Made by a program: the position numbers and the translations under genes. A stretch of 64,000 nucleotides of DNA from Anaerococcus vaginalis (GTDB lineage Bacteria; Bacillota; Clostridia; Tissierellales; Peptoniphilaceae), in NCBI GenBank assembly GCA_018363915.1, contig JAGZMY010000008.1, positions 1 to 64,000 on the forward strand, read 5' to 3'. Positions 45,743-54,400 of this stretch are shown piece after piece (position 1 is the first letter of the stretch; each line of letters begins with the position of its first letter). Below the pieces are notes generated by a model. That model had not been told where the DNA came from, made no database searches, and worked only from the letters and a program-made list of their open reading frames with translations.

Positions 45743-45945
45743 TTTTTCTTCCTGAAATATTGCCAATAAACTGAATAGGGTATAATAGAAGTAAATAAAA
45801 CGAAATATTTGTTAATGACAAAATCTGGCTCCCCATACAAATTAAAATGAACAGCAATATTATCTGGTAAAAATAAACATATAATAAAAATTATCAGTAA
45901 TATTAAAATAAATACTGTTATGTCTTTTAATAAAGTTTTTTTCAT
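45739..45945 (-). CDS. Small DUF1648 membrane protein, copy 1
   Basis: A 68-residue protein with a membrane helix (ITVFILILLIIFIICLFLP), the DUF1648 signature PDNIAVHFNLYGEPD, and a second hydrophobic segment. DUF1648 is the N-terminal domain of SdpI, which gives immunity to the SdpC toxin and sequesters its repressor; this protein has little more than that domain. It is coupled to an ArsR repressor gene and has a close paralogue at 46539-46751. A role in sensing or immunity is inferred. Confidence 0.75.
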   Translation of the reverse strand: MKKTLLKDITVFILILLIIFIICLFLPDNIAVHFNLYGEPDFVINKYFVLFTSIIPYSVYWQYFRKKK

Positions 45946-46183
45946 AAAATAATCCTCCTTAATTATAAATATTAAGCTCTTATGACTTTAAAATATTAAA
46001 ATTTGATTAACCCAAAATAATTGTAATTATAATAAAAATAGTTGCAAGAATGATGATCTTCAAACCAAAAATAGCAAAAGTCAGTCTTCTAACTAAAATT
46101 ATTTCTATAGCACAAAATAATATAATTAAAATACTCTATTTTATTATTATAGACTTATATCTTATGTATTTTTCATACTAAAA

Positions 46184-46537
46184 CTATAAGCTTGAATTAC
46201 TATATCTCTCTAATAATTCTCCTATTTCTTTATTTGAATATCCTAGTAAATTTAATTTCTCTATAAACTCTTTTGTTAATTTCCTTAACTCTTTCTTACG
46301 TAAAGTTCCCAATTTCAACAAATTATTAGTAACAAAATACCCTTTTCTATTTTGAGTATACACAAGCCCTTCTTGTTCTAGTAGTTTAAAAGCACGATAT
46401 ACTGTTGCAGGATTACAGCCTTCTTCTTTAGCCATTAAACGAATAGAAGAAAGTTTCTGACCTGGTAAATAATCTCCTTTTAAAATTAAATTCCTTAAGT
46501 TAGCTGCTATGTGTATATATAAAAAACAGCCACTCAT
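46184..46537 (-). CDS. Short GntR-family regulator (YtrA-like)
   Basis: A 117-residue regulator with a GntR winged helix-turn-helix: IAANLRNLILKGDYLPGQKL, SIRLMAKEEGCNPATVYRAF and LEQEGLVYTQNRKGYFV. The short helical C-terminus is typical of YtrA-type members that control ABC transporter operons. The ATG at 46537 is one base after the stop of the DUF1648 gene copy 2. It lies downstream of the ABC exporter genes and may repress that operon. Confidence 0.85.
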   Translation of the reverse strand: MSGCFLYIHIAANLRNLILKGDYLPGQKLSSIRLMAKEEGCNPATVYRAFKLLEQEGLVYTQNRKGYFVTNNLLKLGTLRKKELRKLTKEFIEKLNLLGYSNKEIGELLERYSNSSL

Positions 46538-46538
46538 T

Positions 46539-46751
46539 TTATGTATCACCCTTTCCTCGTATAAATTTCCAATATGTAGAATATGGAATAATGGCAAAAA
46601 ATAGTAAGAAGTACTTGTTCATAACTGTATCCGCTTTTCCTTGTGCATCAAAATGAACTGGTATTCTTTCTGGTAAAAACAAACAGATAATAAATATTAC
46701 AGCTATAAGCAAACCCAACACTAACAAATCTTTTAACAATCTTTTCTTCAT
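46539..46751 (-). CDS. Small DUF1648 membrane protein, copy 2
   Basis: A 70-residue protein closely similar to copy 1 at 45739: the membrane helix VLGLLIAVIFIICLFLP is followed by PERIPVHFDAQGKADTVMNK and a second hydrophobic segment. Here the coupled regulator is GntR-type instead of ArsR-type. It starts 20 bases after the ABC permease stop, so the order ATPase, permease, DUF1648, GntR is one probable operon. Confidence 0.78.
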   Translation of the reverse strand: MKKRLLKDLLVLGLLIAVIFIICLFLPERIPVHFDAQGKADTVMNKYFLLFFAIIPYSTYWKFIRGKGDT

Positions 46752-46770
46752 ATCTTTTTATCTCCTTGAA

Positions 46771-48330
46771 TTAAATATATTTTGATTTACTAGCTTTTGA
46801 ATAAATTATGATTGCAGAGACTAATAAAATAAATGCAGTTACCCATAAGGTAATTCCTATTGGTACATGAAAAAACCAAATTATCATAACTGGTGTAGCT
46901 AATGCAATCATTCCAATAACACCCGATAAAATAACTGGTACACTTTGTTTTACAACTATCATTTCATTATTCCATCCATAATTAGGATATTTTTTGTTTA
47001 ATGCTATGCCCAAAACTGTAATAAAAATTGAGTAACAAATAGGAATAATCAAAAGTCGAATATATTGAATCATATCCATATTAACTTTAATAGTAAATAC
47101 AAATATAGAAACAATATATCCTAAAGCATGTAATGTGAAATTTACTGCAAGTTTTGATTTTAAAATCATGTCCATTGAAATTGGAGAACTTTGCATAATC
47201 CAAGCATTCTTACCTTCCAAAGAAATAGATGAAGCAGCTGGGCAACTCAATATAAGCATTGATGCAATATAAACAGGAGCGTAGTTAGAAAAAACTTCAT
47301 TTATATTTTGTATTTTTACATATTCACTAATTTGTTGTGGAGATGAAACTAATAAAACTAAGCTAAAAATAATTAACAATACTATTCCTAGTCCTGTATT
47401 CAAAACTACCATGTATGAATTTAAATATCGCCCTAATTCTTTCTTATATAGAGCAATAAAAGGGCTACTTCTTTTATTAATTTTTTTATGACTTGAGTAC
47501 TTTGGTGTGGTTTTTGAAAGTGAAATAAGTAAGTCATACCTTAACGACACATTCTTTACAAAAAGATAATAAACAATCATAGATATTACAATAAAAAATC
47601 CCATTCCAACGGACAGTGAAAAGAATGAATTTTTCATAAAAACTTTTGATAACGGGTAAATTGCAGTAATTTGTTTTGCTAATATAAACTCAATATTATT
47701 AAGATTATTTCTTGATTGCATACTATATACAGCTATACATCCAATAAAACCAAACATAACAAATGAAAAAATCAAAGATATGATATTTTTATTTTTAAAA
47801 AAAGATGAAACAAGTATAATTAATATACCCATACAAGTAGCTATACACATAGGAATTAATGGAACAAATAAAACAGATATAAAGTAAAACAAAATTTGTA
47901 ATACTCTTGCTTTTATACTTATAAGCCAAATAACTCCTCCTGGAATCATAAAAAGAAAAGTAATTAAGAAATTTAGTAAATACATTAAAAAGAACTTACT
48001 ACTAATAATTTCATTATTCGTTACGGGTAATGATAAGAGCATATCTATGTCTTTACTGCCGAATAAAATACCATTCGAATAGAAGATAGTTATAAATAAT
48101 ATGCAGAAACTAGACACTGAAACCATATAAGCTGGTATCAACTCTTGTTGACTAATTCGAACTAATGTTTTTGCAATCATAGTATTATAAACACCAATAA
48201 ATAATGCGAGAGTTATAACCCCTAATCCCACAATAATTCTTGAACCTTGTGTATTACCTCTTTTTTTGATTTCATTAATAGGAAAAAAATTAATTATCTG
48301 TGCTTTAAGCAATGTTTTTGTCTTATTCAT
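46771..48330 (-). CDS. ABC-2 type exporter permease
   Basis: A 519-residue membrane protein with about twelve hydrophobic helices, and no ATPase motif. A segment DIDMLLSLPVTNNEIISSKF after the first helices is typical of large ABC-2 permeases that work with separate ATPases. The ATG at 48330 has GGAGG upstream and overlaps the ATPase gene by eight bases, so an earlier in-frame start is rejected. With an operator shared with the synthetase genes, it is the best candidate exporter or immunity pump for the peptide product. Confidence 0.85.
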   Translation of the reverse strand: MNKTKTLLKAQIINFFPINEIKKRGNTQGSRIIVGLGVITLALFIGVYNTMIAKTLVRISQQELIPAYMVSVSSFCILFITIFYSNGILFGSKDIDMLLSLPVTNNEIISSKFFLMYLLNFLITFLFMIPGGVIWLISIKARVLQILFYFISVLFVPLIPMCIATCMGILIILVSSFFKNKNIISLIFSFVMFGFIGCIAVYSMQSRNNLNNIEFILAKQITAIYPLSKVFMKNSFFSLSVGMGFFIVISMIVYYLFVKNVSLRYDLLISLSKTTPKYSSHKKINKRSSPFIALYKKELGRYLNSYMVVLNTGLGIVLLIIFSLVLLVSSPQQISEYVKIQNINEVFSNYAPVYIASMLILSCPAASSISLEGKNAWIMQSSPISMDMILKSKLAVNFTLHALGYIVSIFVFTIKVNMDMIQYIRLLIIPICYSIFITVLGIALNKKYPNYGWNNEMIVVKQSVPVILSGVIGMIALATPVMIIWFFHVPIGITLWVTAFILLVSAIIIYSKASKSKYI

Positions 48331-49036
48331 AAGACTGTACCTCCATAAAATAGGATTCCAAAGATTGATTTCCTTTAACCTTTTCAGTATATCCACTCGC
48401 AACCAACCTACCATTTTTAATAATAGCAATCTTATTACATAGTTTTTCTGCAACTTCTAATACATGAGTTGAAAAGAAAATAGCTCCTCCTTCTATAACA
48501 AATTCATGCATTAAATTTTTAAGTAAAAAAGTGGCTTTCGGATCCAATCCAACAAAAGGTTCATCTAATATCAACAATTTAGGAGAATGTACTAATGCAG
48601 ATATAATCGCCAACCTTTGCTTCATTCCATGAGAATAAGATAATATTATGTTTGATAGATAATCTGTCATTTCAAATAAATTTCCGTATTTTTGTATTTT
48701 ATCCTTACGTTCTTTATTAGAAACTTCATATAAATCTGCAATAAAATTTATATACTGAAATCCCGTTAAATGCTCATATAAATCTGGATTATCTGGAATA
48801 TATGCCATTATTTTCTTGCAGGCAATCATTTCATCTTTAATTGATAAGCCCGCAATTTTTATATCTCCACTATCGAAACCATGAATTCCTACAACAGCCT
48901 TAATTGTTGTAGTTTTACCAGCACCGTTTGCACCTATAAACCCATAAATATCTCCTCTCTCTATATGCAAAGACAAATTACTCACTACTTTTTTATTATT
49001 AACATATGATTTACTAAAATTTTTTATCTCTAACAC
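48323..49036 (-). CDS. ABC transporter ATP-binding protein
   Basis: A 237-residue ATPase with Walker A GANGAGKTTT, the Q-loop, signature LSYSHGMKQRL, Walker B LLILDEPFVGLD and the H-loop STH. It drives the permease encoded next. The GTG at 49036 is preferred because the AGGAGG site is nine bases before it; an ATG at 49045 abuts the site too closely. A palindrome shared with tetR and the synthetase gene lies 24 bases upstream. Confidence 0.92.
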   Translation of the reverse strand: MLEIKNFSKSYVNNKKVVSNLSLHIERGDIYGFIGANGAGKTTTIKAVVGIHGFDSGDIKIAGLSIKDEMIACKKIMAYIPDNPDLYEHLTGFQYINFIADLYEVSNKERKDKIQKYGNLFEMTDYLSNIILSYSHGMKQRLAIISALVHSPKLLILDEPFVGLDPKATFLLKNLMHEFVIEGGAIFFSTHVLEVAEKLCNKIAIIKNGRLVASGYTEKVKGNQSLESYFMEVQSYE

Positions 49037-49059
49037 ATTAACCATCCTCCTTCTATCTA

Positions 49060-49074
49060 TTGACACTTTGTCAG
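49060..49074. promoter_or_regulatory. Regulon operator before the ABC exporter
   Basis: TTGACA-CTT-TGTCAG, a match to the YTGACA-N3-TGTCAR palindrome found also at 49832 and 56727. It lies in the leader just before the ATPase gene. Confidence 0.7.
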
Positions 49075-49091
49075 TTGTGGTTGAAATTAAA

Positions 49092-49118
49092 TCCAGTAGC
49101 CAATATAGCTACTGGACT
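49092..49118 (-). terminator. Hairpin after tetR
   Basis: CCAGTAGC (49093-49100) pairs with GCTACTGG (49108-49115). On the minus strand ATTTAATTTC follows, a weak T-run, so readthrough into the ABC exporter genes is likely. Confidence 0.5.
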
Positions 49119-49160
49119 TTACTGTAATAATTTAATAAAATAGAACTTAATTTATTAATT

Positions 49161-49775
49161 TTATAAAATAGATTCATCTATCCCTAAAGAATTTACCAAT
49201 AATATTTTAAATGATTTTAGATATTTTTCAGTCTTTTCTATGTCCAAACGTTTCATTCCAAGATCATTCGAAACAAAAATATATCCTGATACCAAAAAAT
49301 CAGCAGTTTCCTTGGGATATTTAACATTAAATATTTTTTCACTATTTCCATCTCTAATTATTTTCTCAAAACACAAAGCTATTTGACCAGTAATTTCATG
49401 ACATATTTTATCCATTAAGTAACTATTCTCTTTTAAATCCACCATTTTCTGCAATTCTATATTTTCATCTGTTATATTATCTAATGATATAACAGTCACG
49501 GAAAAAAAATCTCTTAATTTGTCTATTGCAGTTCTATTAGTATCATTAGTAATATTTGATATTTTTCGTAATATCGGTTTTGAATATCGTTCTACTATAT
49601 TATATAAAATATCTTCTTTATTTTTAAAATGATAATATAATAATCCTCGTGATATCTTTGCTTCGTCAATGATATCTTGAGTAGTTGTATTCATATAACC
49701 ATTTTTCATAAATAATCTAAATGAAATATCCATTATTTCTTCTTTGCGAATTTCAGCATCTTTTACTTCTCTCAT
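49161..49775 (-). CDS. TetR-family regulator of the peptide cluster
   Basis: A 204-residue TetR-type repressor. The N-terminal helix-turn-helix is clear: ISFRLFMKNGYMNTTTQDII then AKISRGLLYYHFKNKEDIL (residues 17-60). The helical ligand domain is not diagnostic of a ligand. Its promoter contains a perfect TTGACA-TTT-TGTCAA palindrome covering the -35 box, so it likely represses itself; the same site precedes the ABC exporter and the synthetase. The effector may be the peptide product. Confidence 0.9.
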   Translation of the reverse strand: MREVKDAEIRKEEIMDISFRLFMKNGYMNTTTQDIIDEAKISRGLLYYHFKNKEDILYNIVERYSKPILRKISNITNDTNRTAIDKLRDFFSVTVISLDNITDENIELQKMVDLKENSYLMDKICHEITGQIALCFEKIIRDGNSEKIFNVKYPKETADFLVSGYIFVSNDLGMKRLDIEKTEKYLKSFKILLVNSLGIDESIL

Positions 49776-49817
49776 TTTTACAAAAAACCACCTATCCTAT
49801 ATTGAATACTAGTATAT

Positions 49818-49846
49818 ATTATAGTGCTTGATTGACATTTTGTCAA
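49818..49846 (-). promoter_or_regulatory. tetR promoter with overlapping operator
   Basis: On the minus strand TTGACA (49841-49846) is followed after 17 bases by TATAAT (49818-49823), a perfect promoter. The palindrome TTGACA-TTT-TGTCAA at 49832-49846 includes the -35 box. Binding there would block polymerase. Confidence 0.8.
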
Positions 49847-49887
49847 CACTTTTCACACGTTACATATTTATTCTTTTCTACAGTCTA

Positions 49888-49915
49888 TTCACTTTAATCT
49901 TATATATGCTATAAT
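49888..49915 (+). promoter_or_regulatory. Promoter of the phosphopantetheinyl transferase gene
   Basis: TTCACT (49888-49893), 16 bases, TATAAT (49910-49915), 70 bases before the start codon. No complete copy of the regulon palindrome overlaps it, only a half-site TTGTCAA further down. Confidence 0.55.
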
Positions 49916-49986
49916 TATATAGAAAAGTATTTAATATTCATTGTTTAATTATTGTCAATTAAAACATGTATTAGTGGAGAGAAACT

Positions 49987-50673
49987 ATGATCACATACAT
50001 ATTAGATTTAAAAAATTACAAATTTAATTTTAATCATTATTTATTGAATAACATTTCACAACAAAGAAAAGATAATCTCTTAAAATATAAAAATGATATA
50101 GATAAAAACTTATCTTTATACTCTGAATTATTAGTAAAGATGTCTATTGCATCTCTATGCAATATTGATATTTCTAAAATAATCTTAAGTAAAACTACTA
50201 CTGGAAAACCTATTTGTAAATATCCAAAAAATATTTACTTCAATTTCTCGCACACAAGATCTTCTATACTACTATCAATTTCAAAAAGCAAGTATTTAGG
50301 TGTAGATATAGAAAAAATAAAAAATGCTCCTTTTGATATAGTGAAAAGCGTTTTTAATCACAAAGAAATTAATTTCTTACACCGTTATCATAAATATAGT
50401 AAAAATTATAATTTTTTTTACATATGGACTAGAAAAGAAGCATATTTAAAAAGTATAGGAATTGGATTAGTAGAAAACTTGAATAATATAAATATATTAG
50501 ACAAAAAATACAATAATAACTTCCATACATTTACATATAATAATTATATATGCTCAATTTATTCAAAAAATATTAATGTAAAAAATAATAAAATAATTAT
50601 AATAACAAAAAAAGAAGTTGATGATTTTTATAAAAATCATCAACTTCCCGATAATGCACTAATTAACTTGTGA
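49987..50673 (+). CDS. Sfp-type 4'-phosphopantetheinyl transferase
   Basis: A 228-residue enzyme that moves phosphopantetheine from CoA to the serine of carrier domains, needed to activate the adjacent synthetase. The Sfp signatures are present: KPICKYPKNIYFNFSHT, GVDIEKI with the Mg-binding Asp and Glu, and WTRKEAYLKSIGIGL. The start has GGAGAG. The last 20 codons contain a 34-bp perfect palindrome that acts as terminator for the opposite strand. It is convergent with the thioesterase gene and divergent from tetR. Confidence 0.9.
   Translation: MITYILDLKNYKFNFNHYLLNNISQQRKDNLLKYKNDIDKNLSLYSELLVKMSIASLCNIDISKIILSKTTTGKPICKYPKNIYFNFSHTRSSILLSISKSKYLGVDIEKIKNAPFDIVKSVFNHKEINFLHRYHKYSKNYNFFYIWTRKEAYLKSIGIGLVENLNNINILDKKYNNNFHTFTYNNYICSIYSKNINVKNNKIIIITKKEVDDFYKNHQLPDNALINL
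50614..50647 (-). terminator. Terminator of the synthetase-thioesterase operon
   Basis: A perfect 17+17 bp palindrome (arms 50614-50630 and 50631-50647). On the minus strand CTTC is followed by seven T residues. It lies inside the coding 3' end of the convergent transferase gene, so the coding tail and the terminator share bases. Confidence 0.8.
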
Positions 50674-50737
50674 TAAATAAATTAACAGCATGAAAATATA
50701 AGGCAATTTATATCTTTTTAATTAAAATTTCAAAAAG

Positions 50738-51415
50738 TCACTTTGTTAAAATGCTATTAATTTCATTAGAGTTTTTCAATAAATCATTTATAAAAAAATG
50801 TCCTCCAGAAATCTTTTTAAATTCTATTTTTTTACAAAGTTCTTTCCATAAATAAACCTTTTCTTCACTTATACTTTCATCTTTATCTCCATATAGAATT
50901 TCTACCTTAGTAGTAATTTTTTTTAATGGCTCCCCTGTATATTCGTTAACAAGATTATAATCATTTCTTATTATTTTTAGAAAAAGTTCTGTCAATTCTT
51001 TATTTTCAAAAACTTCCGGATTGGTTCCCCCATACGCAATTAAAAATTTTATAAAATTTTCATCATCTAGATTTATAATCTTATATAACTTGTTTTTATT
51101 TTTATAAGTAGGAGGAACTTGAGCAGAAATTATAACTTTTTTTGGCTTTCTTATTTCTTTATTTTCAATTTGTTTAATTAATTCATAAGCTATATACCCT
51201 CCCATACTGTGACCCCAAATTATATATTCATTATTAAATGTAACTTTATCTAAAATATCTTCTACGATTTTTTTGATAGTGTCAAAATTATTTTCTCTTA
51301 TTCTCCTTCCTCTTCCTGGTAATTCATAATCTATTAGATTAAAATCTGTATGCTTTTTTATATTAAAAAATATACTCTTAGAACCTCCTGCATAAGGCAA
51401 GCATAAAATATCCAT
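50738..51415 (-). CDS. Type II thioesterase
   Basis: A 225-residue alpha/beta hydrolase of the external editing thioesterase family. It begins MDILCLPYAGGSKSIF, carries the nucleophile elbow GHSMGGY (Ser near residue 89), an Asp in ILYGDKDE and His in GGHFFIND, forming the triad. Such enzymes free stalled or mis-primed carrier domains of nonribosomal peptide synthetases. It starts three bases after the synthetase stop codon, in the same operon. Confidence 0.93.
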   Translation of the reverse strand: MDILCLPYAGGSKSIFFNIKKHTDFNLIDYELPGRGRRIRENNFDTIKKIVEDILDKVTFNNEYIIWGHSMGGYIAYELIKQIENKEIRKPKKVIISAQVPPTYKNKNKLYKIINLDDENFIKFLIAYGGTNPEVFENKELTELFLKIIRNDYNLVNEYTGEPLKKITTKVEILYGDKDESISEEKVYLWKELCKKIEFKKISGGHFFINDLLKNSNEINSILTK

Positions 51416-51417
51416 TC

Positions 51418-54400
51418 TTATTCCTCCATTTTCAACATGTTACTTAAATTAAGTATATATAAATTTACTAAATTATAATTAATTTTTTTAAATTCCATTT
51501 TCCCTAATTCTTTTTTTGTCAATTCATTACTAATTTTAATATCCGATTTCCCTATTGTCCCATTTGAAAAAAGCGGCAATAAAGGCTTTAAAGGACATCT
51601 TTCTAATTTAAATAAATTTTCCAACCATTCATCATAAGTAACCTCATTTAAATTTGAATTATCTTCTTTTATTGCATCAAGAATGTGCTTTATTTTAATG
51701 CTGTTATCATTTAATAAATGGTATACTATATTTTTTGAATTCTCTGAAAGTGTAACTATCATTGACGATGTTATATCAACAGGATTGGCTTCAATTTCTC
51801 CACTAAATATACTTGGGTATTCTTTGGTTGAAATTATAGTTTTTATTAAAATACTTAATAAATCATTTTCTGGCATAATTCCTGTTTTTGAACTACCAGT
51901 TAATCTCCCTAGTCTATATATATGGATTCCCTCCCTATACTTAGAAACGTCAAAAAGAATTTTCTCTGCTAACCATTTAGTCTTATCATAACTAATGCTC
52001 ATCTTTTTATATTCTGCAAGCGGTGTATTTTCATTAATAATTATATTATCAGATGAACTTAATACAGATATTGTTGATATTTGATGAATTTCTTTTAAAT
52101 ATATATTTTCTGAAAACTCGATTATATTTTTTACCCCATCAACATTTGTACTACTTGCATCATCAAATGAACTCATAAAATTCACATTTGCTGCTGAGTT
52201 AAATATTTTACTTATACTATTTGACAAAAAATTATATTCATCCTCTTTTAATCCAAATTTTTCTTTAGAAATATCTCCATTATATACATATATATTTTCT
52301 GAGAATTCATTACAATCTATATGGTATTTTGAGATAACATTATTTAATCTTTTATATGCTTCCTCTTTATTTTTAGCTCGTATAATTGTATGCACATTAT
52401 ATCCTCGAATTAAAAGTTCCTCTAGAAGATGAGATCCTAAAAATCCAGTTACACCTGTTAATAAAATATTTTTACTTTTTTTAAAATATTTGGCACTTCC
52501 TTTTTTCTTTTGATATGATTGTCTATCAACATTAACAATATTACTTGATTTTTTCCCTAAGAAAATATCAAATTTAGGGAATTCAAAAAAATCATCGATA
52601 GAAATATCAATATTTGTTTCATTTTTCACTCTATATAATAGTCTTGCTAAACTTAAAGAATCTCCACCTTGTTCGAAAAAGTCATCGTTATAGTTAGCAT
52701 TATCACCTAAAATACTTTTCCATATATTTTTAATAATTTCAAACGTTCCTTCTCTTACAGACCCATTATTTTCTTTAAAATTCGCATTTTCATATCCATT
52801 TAATAATTTATTTTTTTCTTTTTTTATTCCTATCTTTAAATTTTCATACTCAACATCAGAATTATTTAAAATTTTATATATATTATTATTTATGATTGAT
52901 TCAAGATTTTCAAAAATATTCTCATTTACTTTATACTCATCAAAAGCAATTTTAAACTCAATCTTTTCTCCAGCTGATGTACTTATAACTAAAGGATAGT
53001 TAGTTTTCTCTTCACCAAATACTTTTTCAATATTTAAAGAATAATCTAACTCTTTAACTGGATAATTTTCATGGACGTATAGTAAATTAAAGAGTGGTCT
53101 TTTTTTATTTAATTCACTCCCTTTAATAATATCTGATAATGAAATATGACTATTTGATTGTATTTCTCCTTGTATTTTCATTATTTTTTCTAGCATCTCT
53201 TTATAGTTTTTGCTAATTTTAAAATTAAATCTTGCTGGTATAGTATTTATAAGTAAACCTATTGTATTTAACATCATTTCATCCCTTAAAGAGACTGTCA
53301 TCCCAAATAAAATATCATTTAATCCAGTGTATTCTCTAACTAATAATGCCACAACTAGTTGTAAAAATGAAGATACTGTTATATGGTTTTGTCTACAATA
53401 ACTATACACTTGCTTGGATTTATCCATATCAATTTTTATAAAAATATTTTTTATATTAGTTTCAGTACTATTTACAGTTGGGATAAGACTAGTACTATAA
53501 AAATCACTCAGATATTCTCTCCAAAATTCTATACTTTCTTTTTTATTTTTTAATTTTAACAACTCAATAGAAGCTAAAAAACTATCAAATTTTATATCAT
53601 CTAGCTTATATTGATTACCTTGTAAAATTAAATCATATAACTTCATTACTTTATCAACAACTAATCCAACACTCCATCCATCTAATAAAACATGATGAAA
53701 TTGCCATACAAATATAAATTTTCCATGTTCTAGTTGTATCAAATAAAATCTCATTAAAGGTGCTTTCTCAATATCAATAACGCTGTTTGAGATATCCTTC
53801 ATAAAATAGTTTAATTTCTCATTTCTTATTTCATGATTTTCTTTTGACCAATCAATATACTCTAATTTTATTTGATTATATTGAGCAGAAATAAATCCTC
53901 TAATATTTCCATCAGATAATCGTCTATAATAACTTTTTAATATATCGTTCTCATTAACAATAATTTCCCACGATTTAGTGAAATTATCTATATCTAAATC
54001 CCCATTAAATATACAAGCCCATTGAGATAGATAATCTGTTTGTTTTGGACGAAGTAATAATCCTTCCTGTAATCCAGTAACATCAAATACTTCTTTATAG
54101 TTTAAACTAGATAATTCTGATATTATATTTTCAGAAATATTTGTATACTTAAAATCACTATTAGTTACAATATTATCTATATTTAAAGTTTCTAAAAGAT
54201 TGCTAGTAAATATATTCTCCATATTTAAACAAAATTCATCTCTTATATAATTGTCTATACTATCTATATCTATATATAAATAATCATTTAAAATATAAGA
54301 TGTTATTTGAGTAATAGGTAACTTACCCCTATTCACTTTATTGATATCATCAAAATCTGGCTCAGATATATCAAAAAGTGAATTTTTTTCACTTTTATCA

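Noticed and set aside
46007..46136. A minus-strand frame of about 40 hydrophobic residues between the GntR and DUF1648 genes
   Set aside because: It has no usable start codon or ribosome binding site. It may be the tail of a lost membrane gene but cannot be supported.
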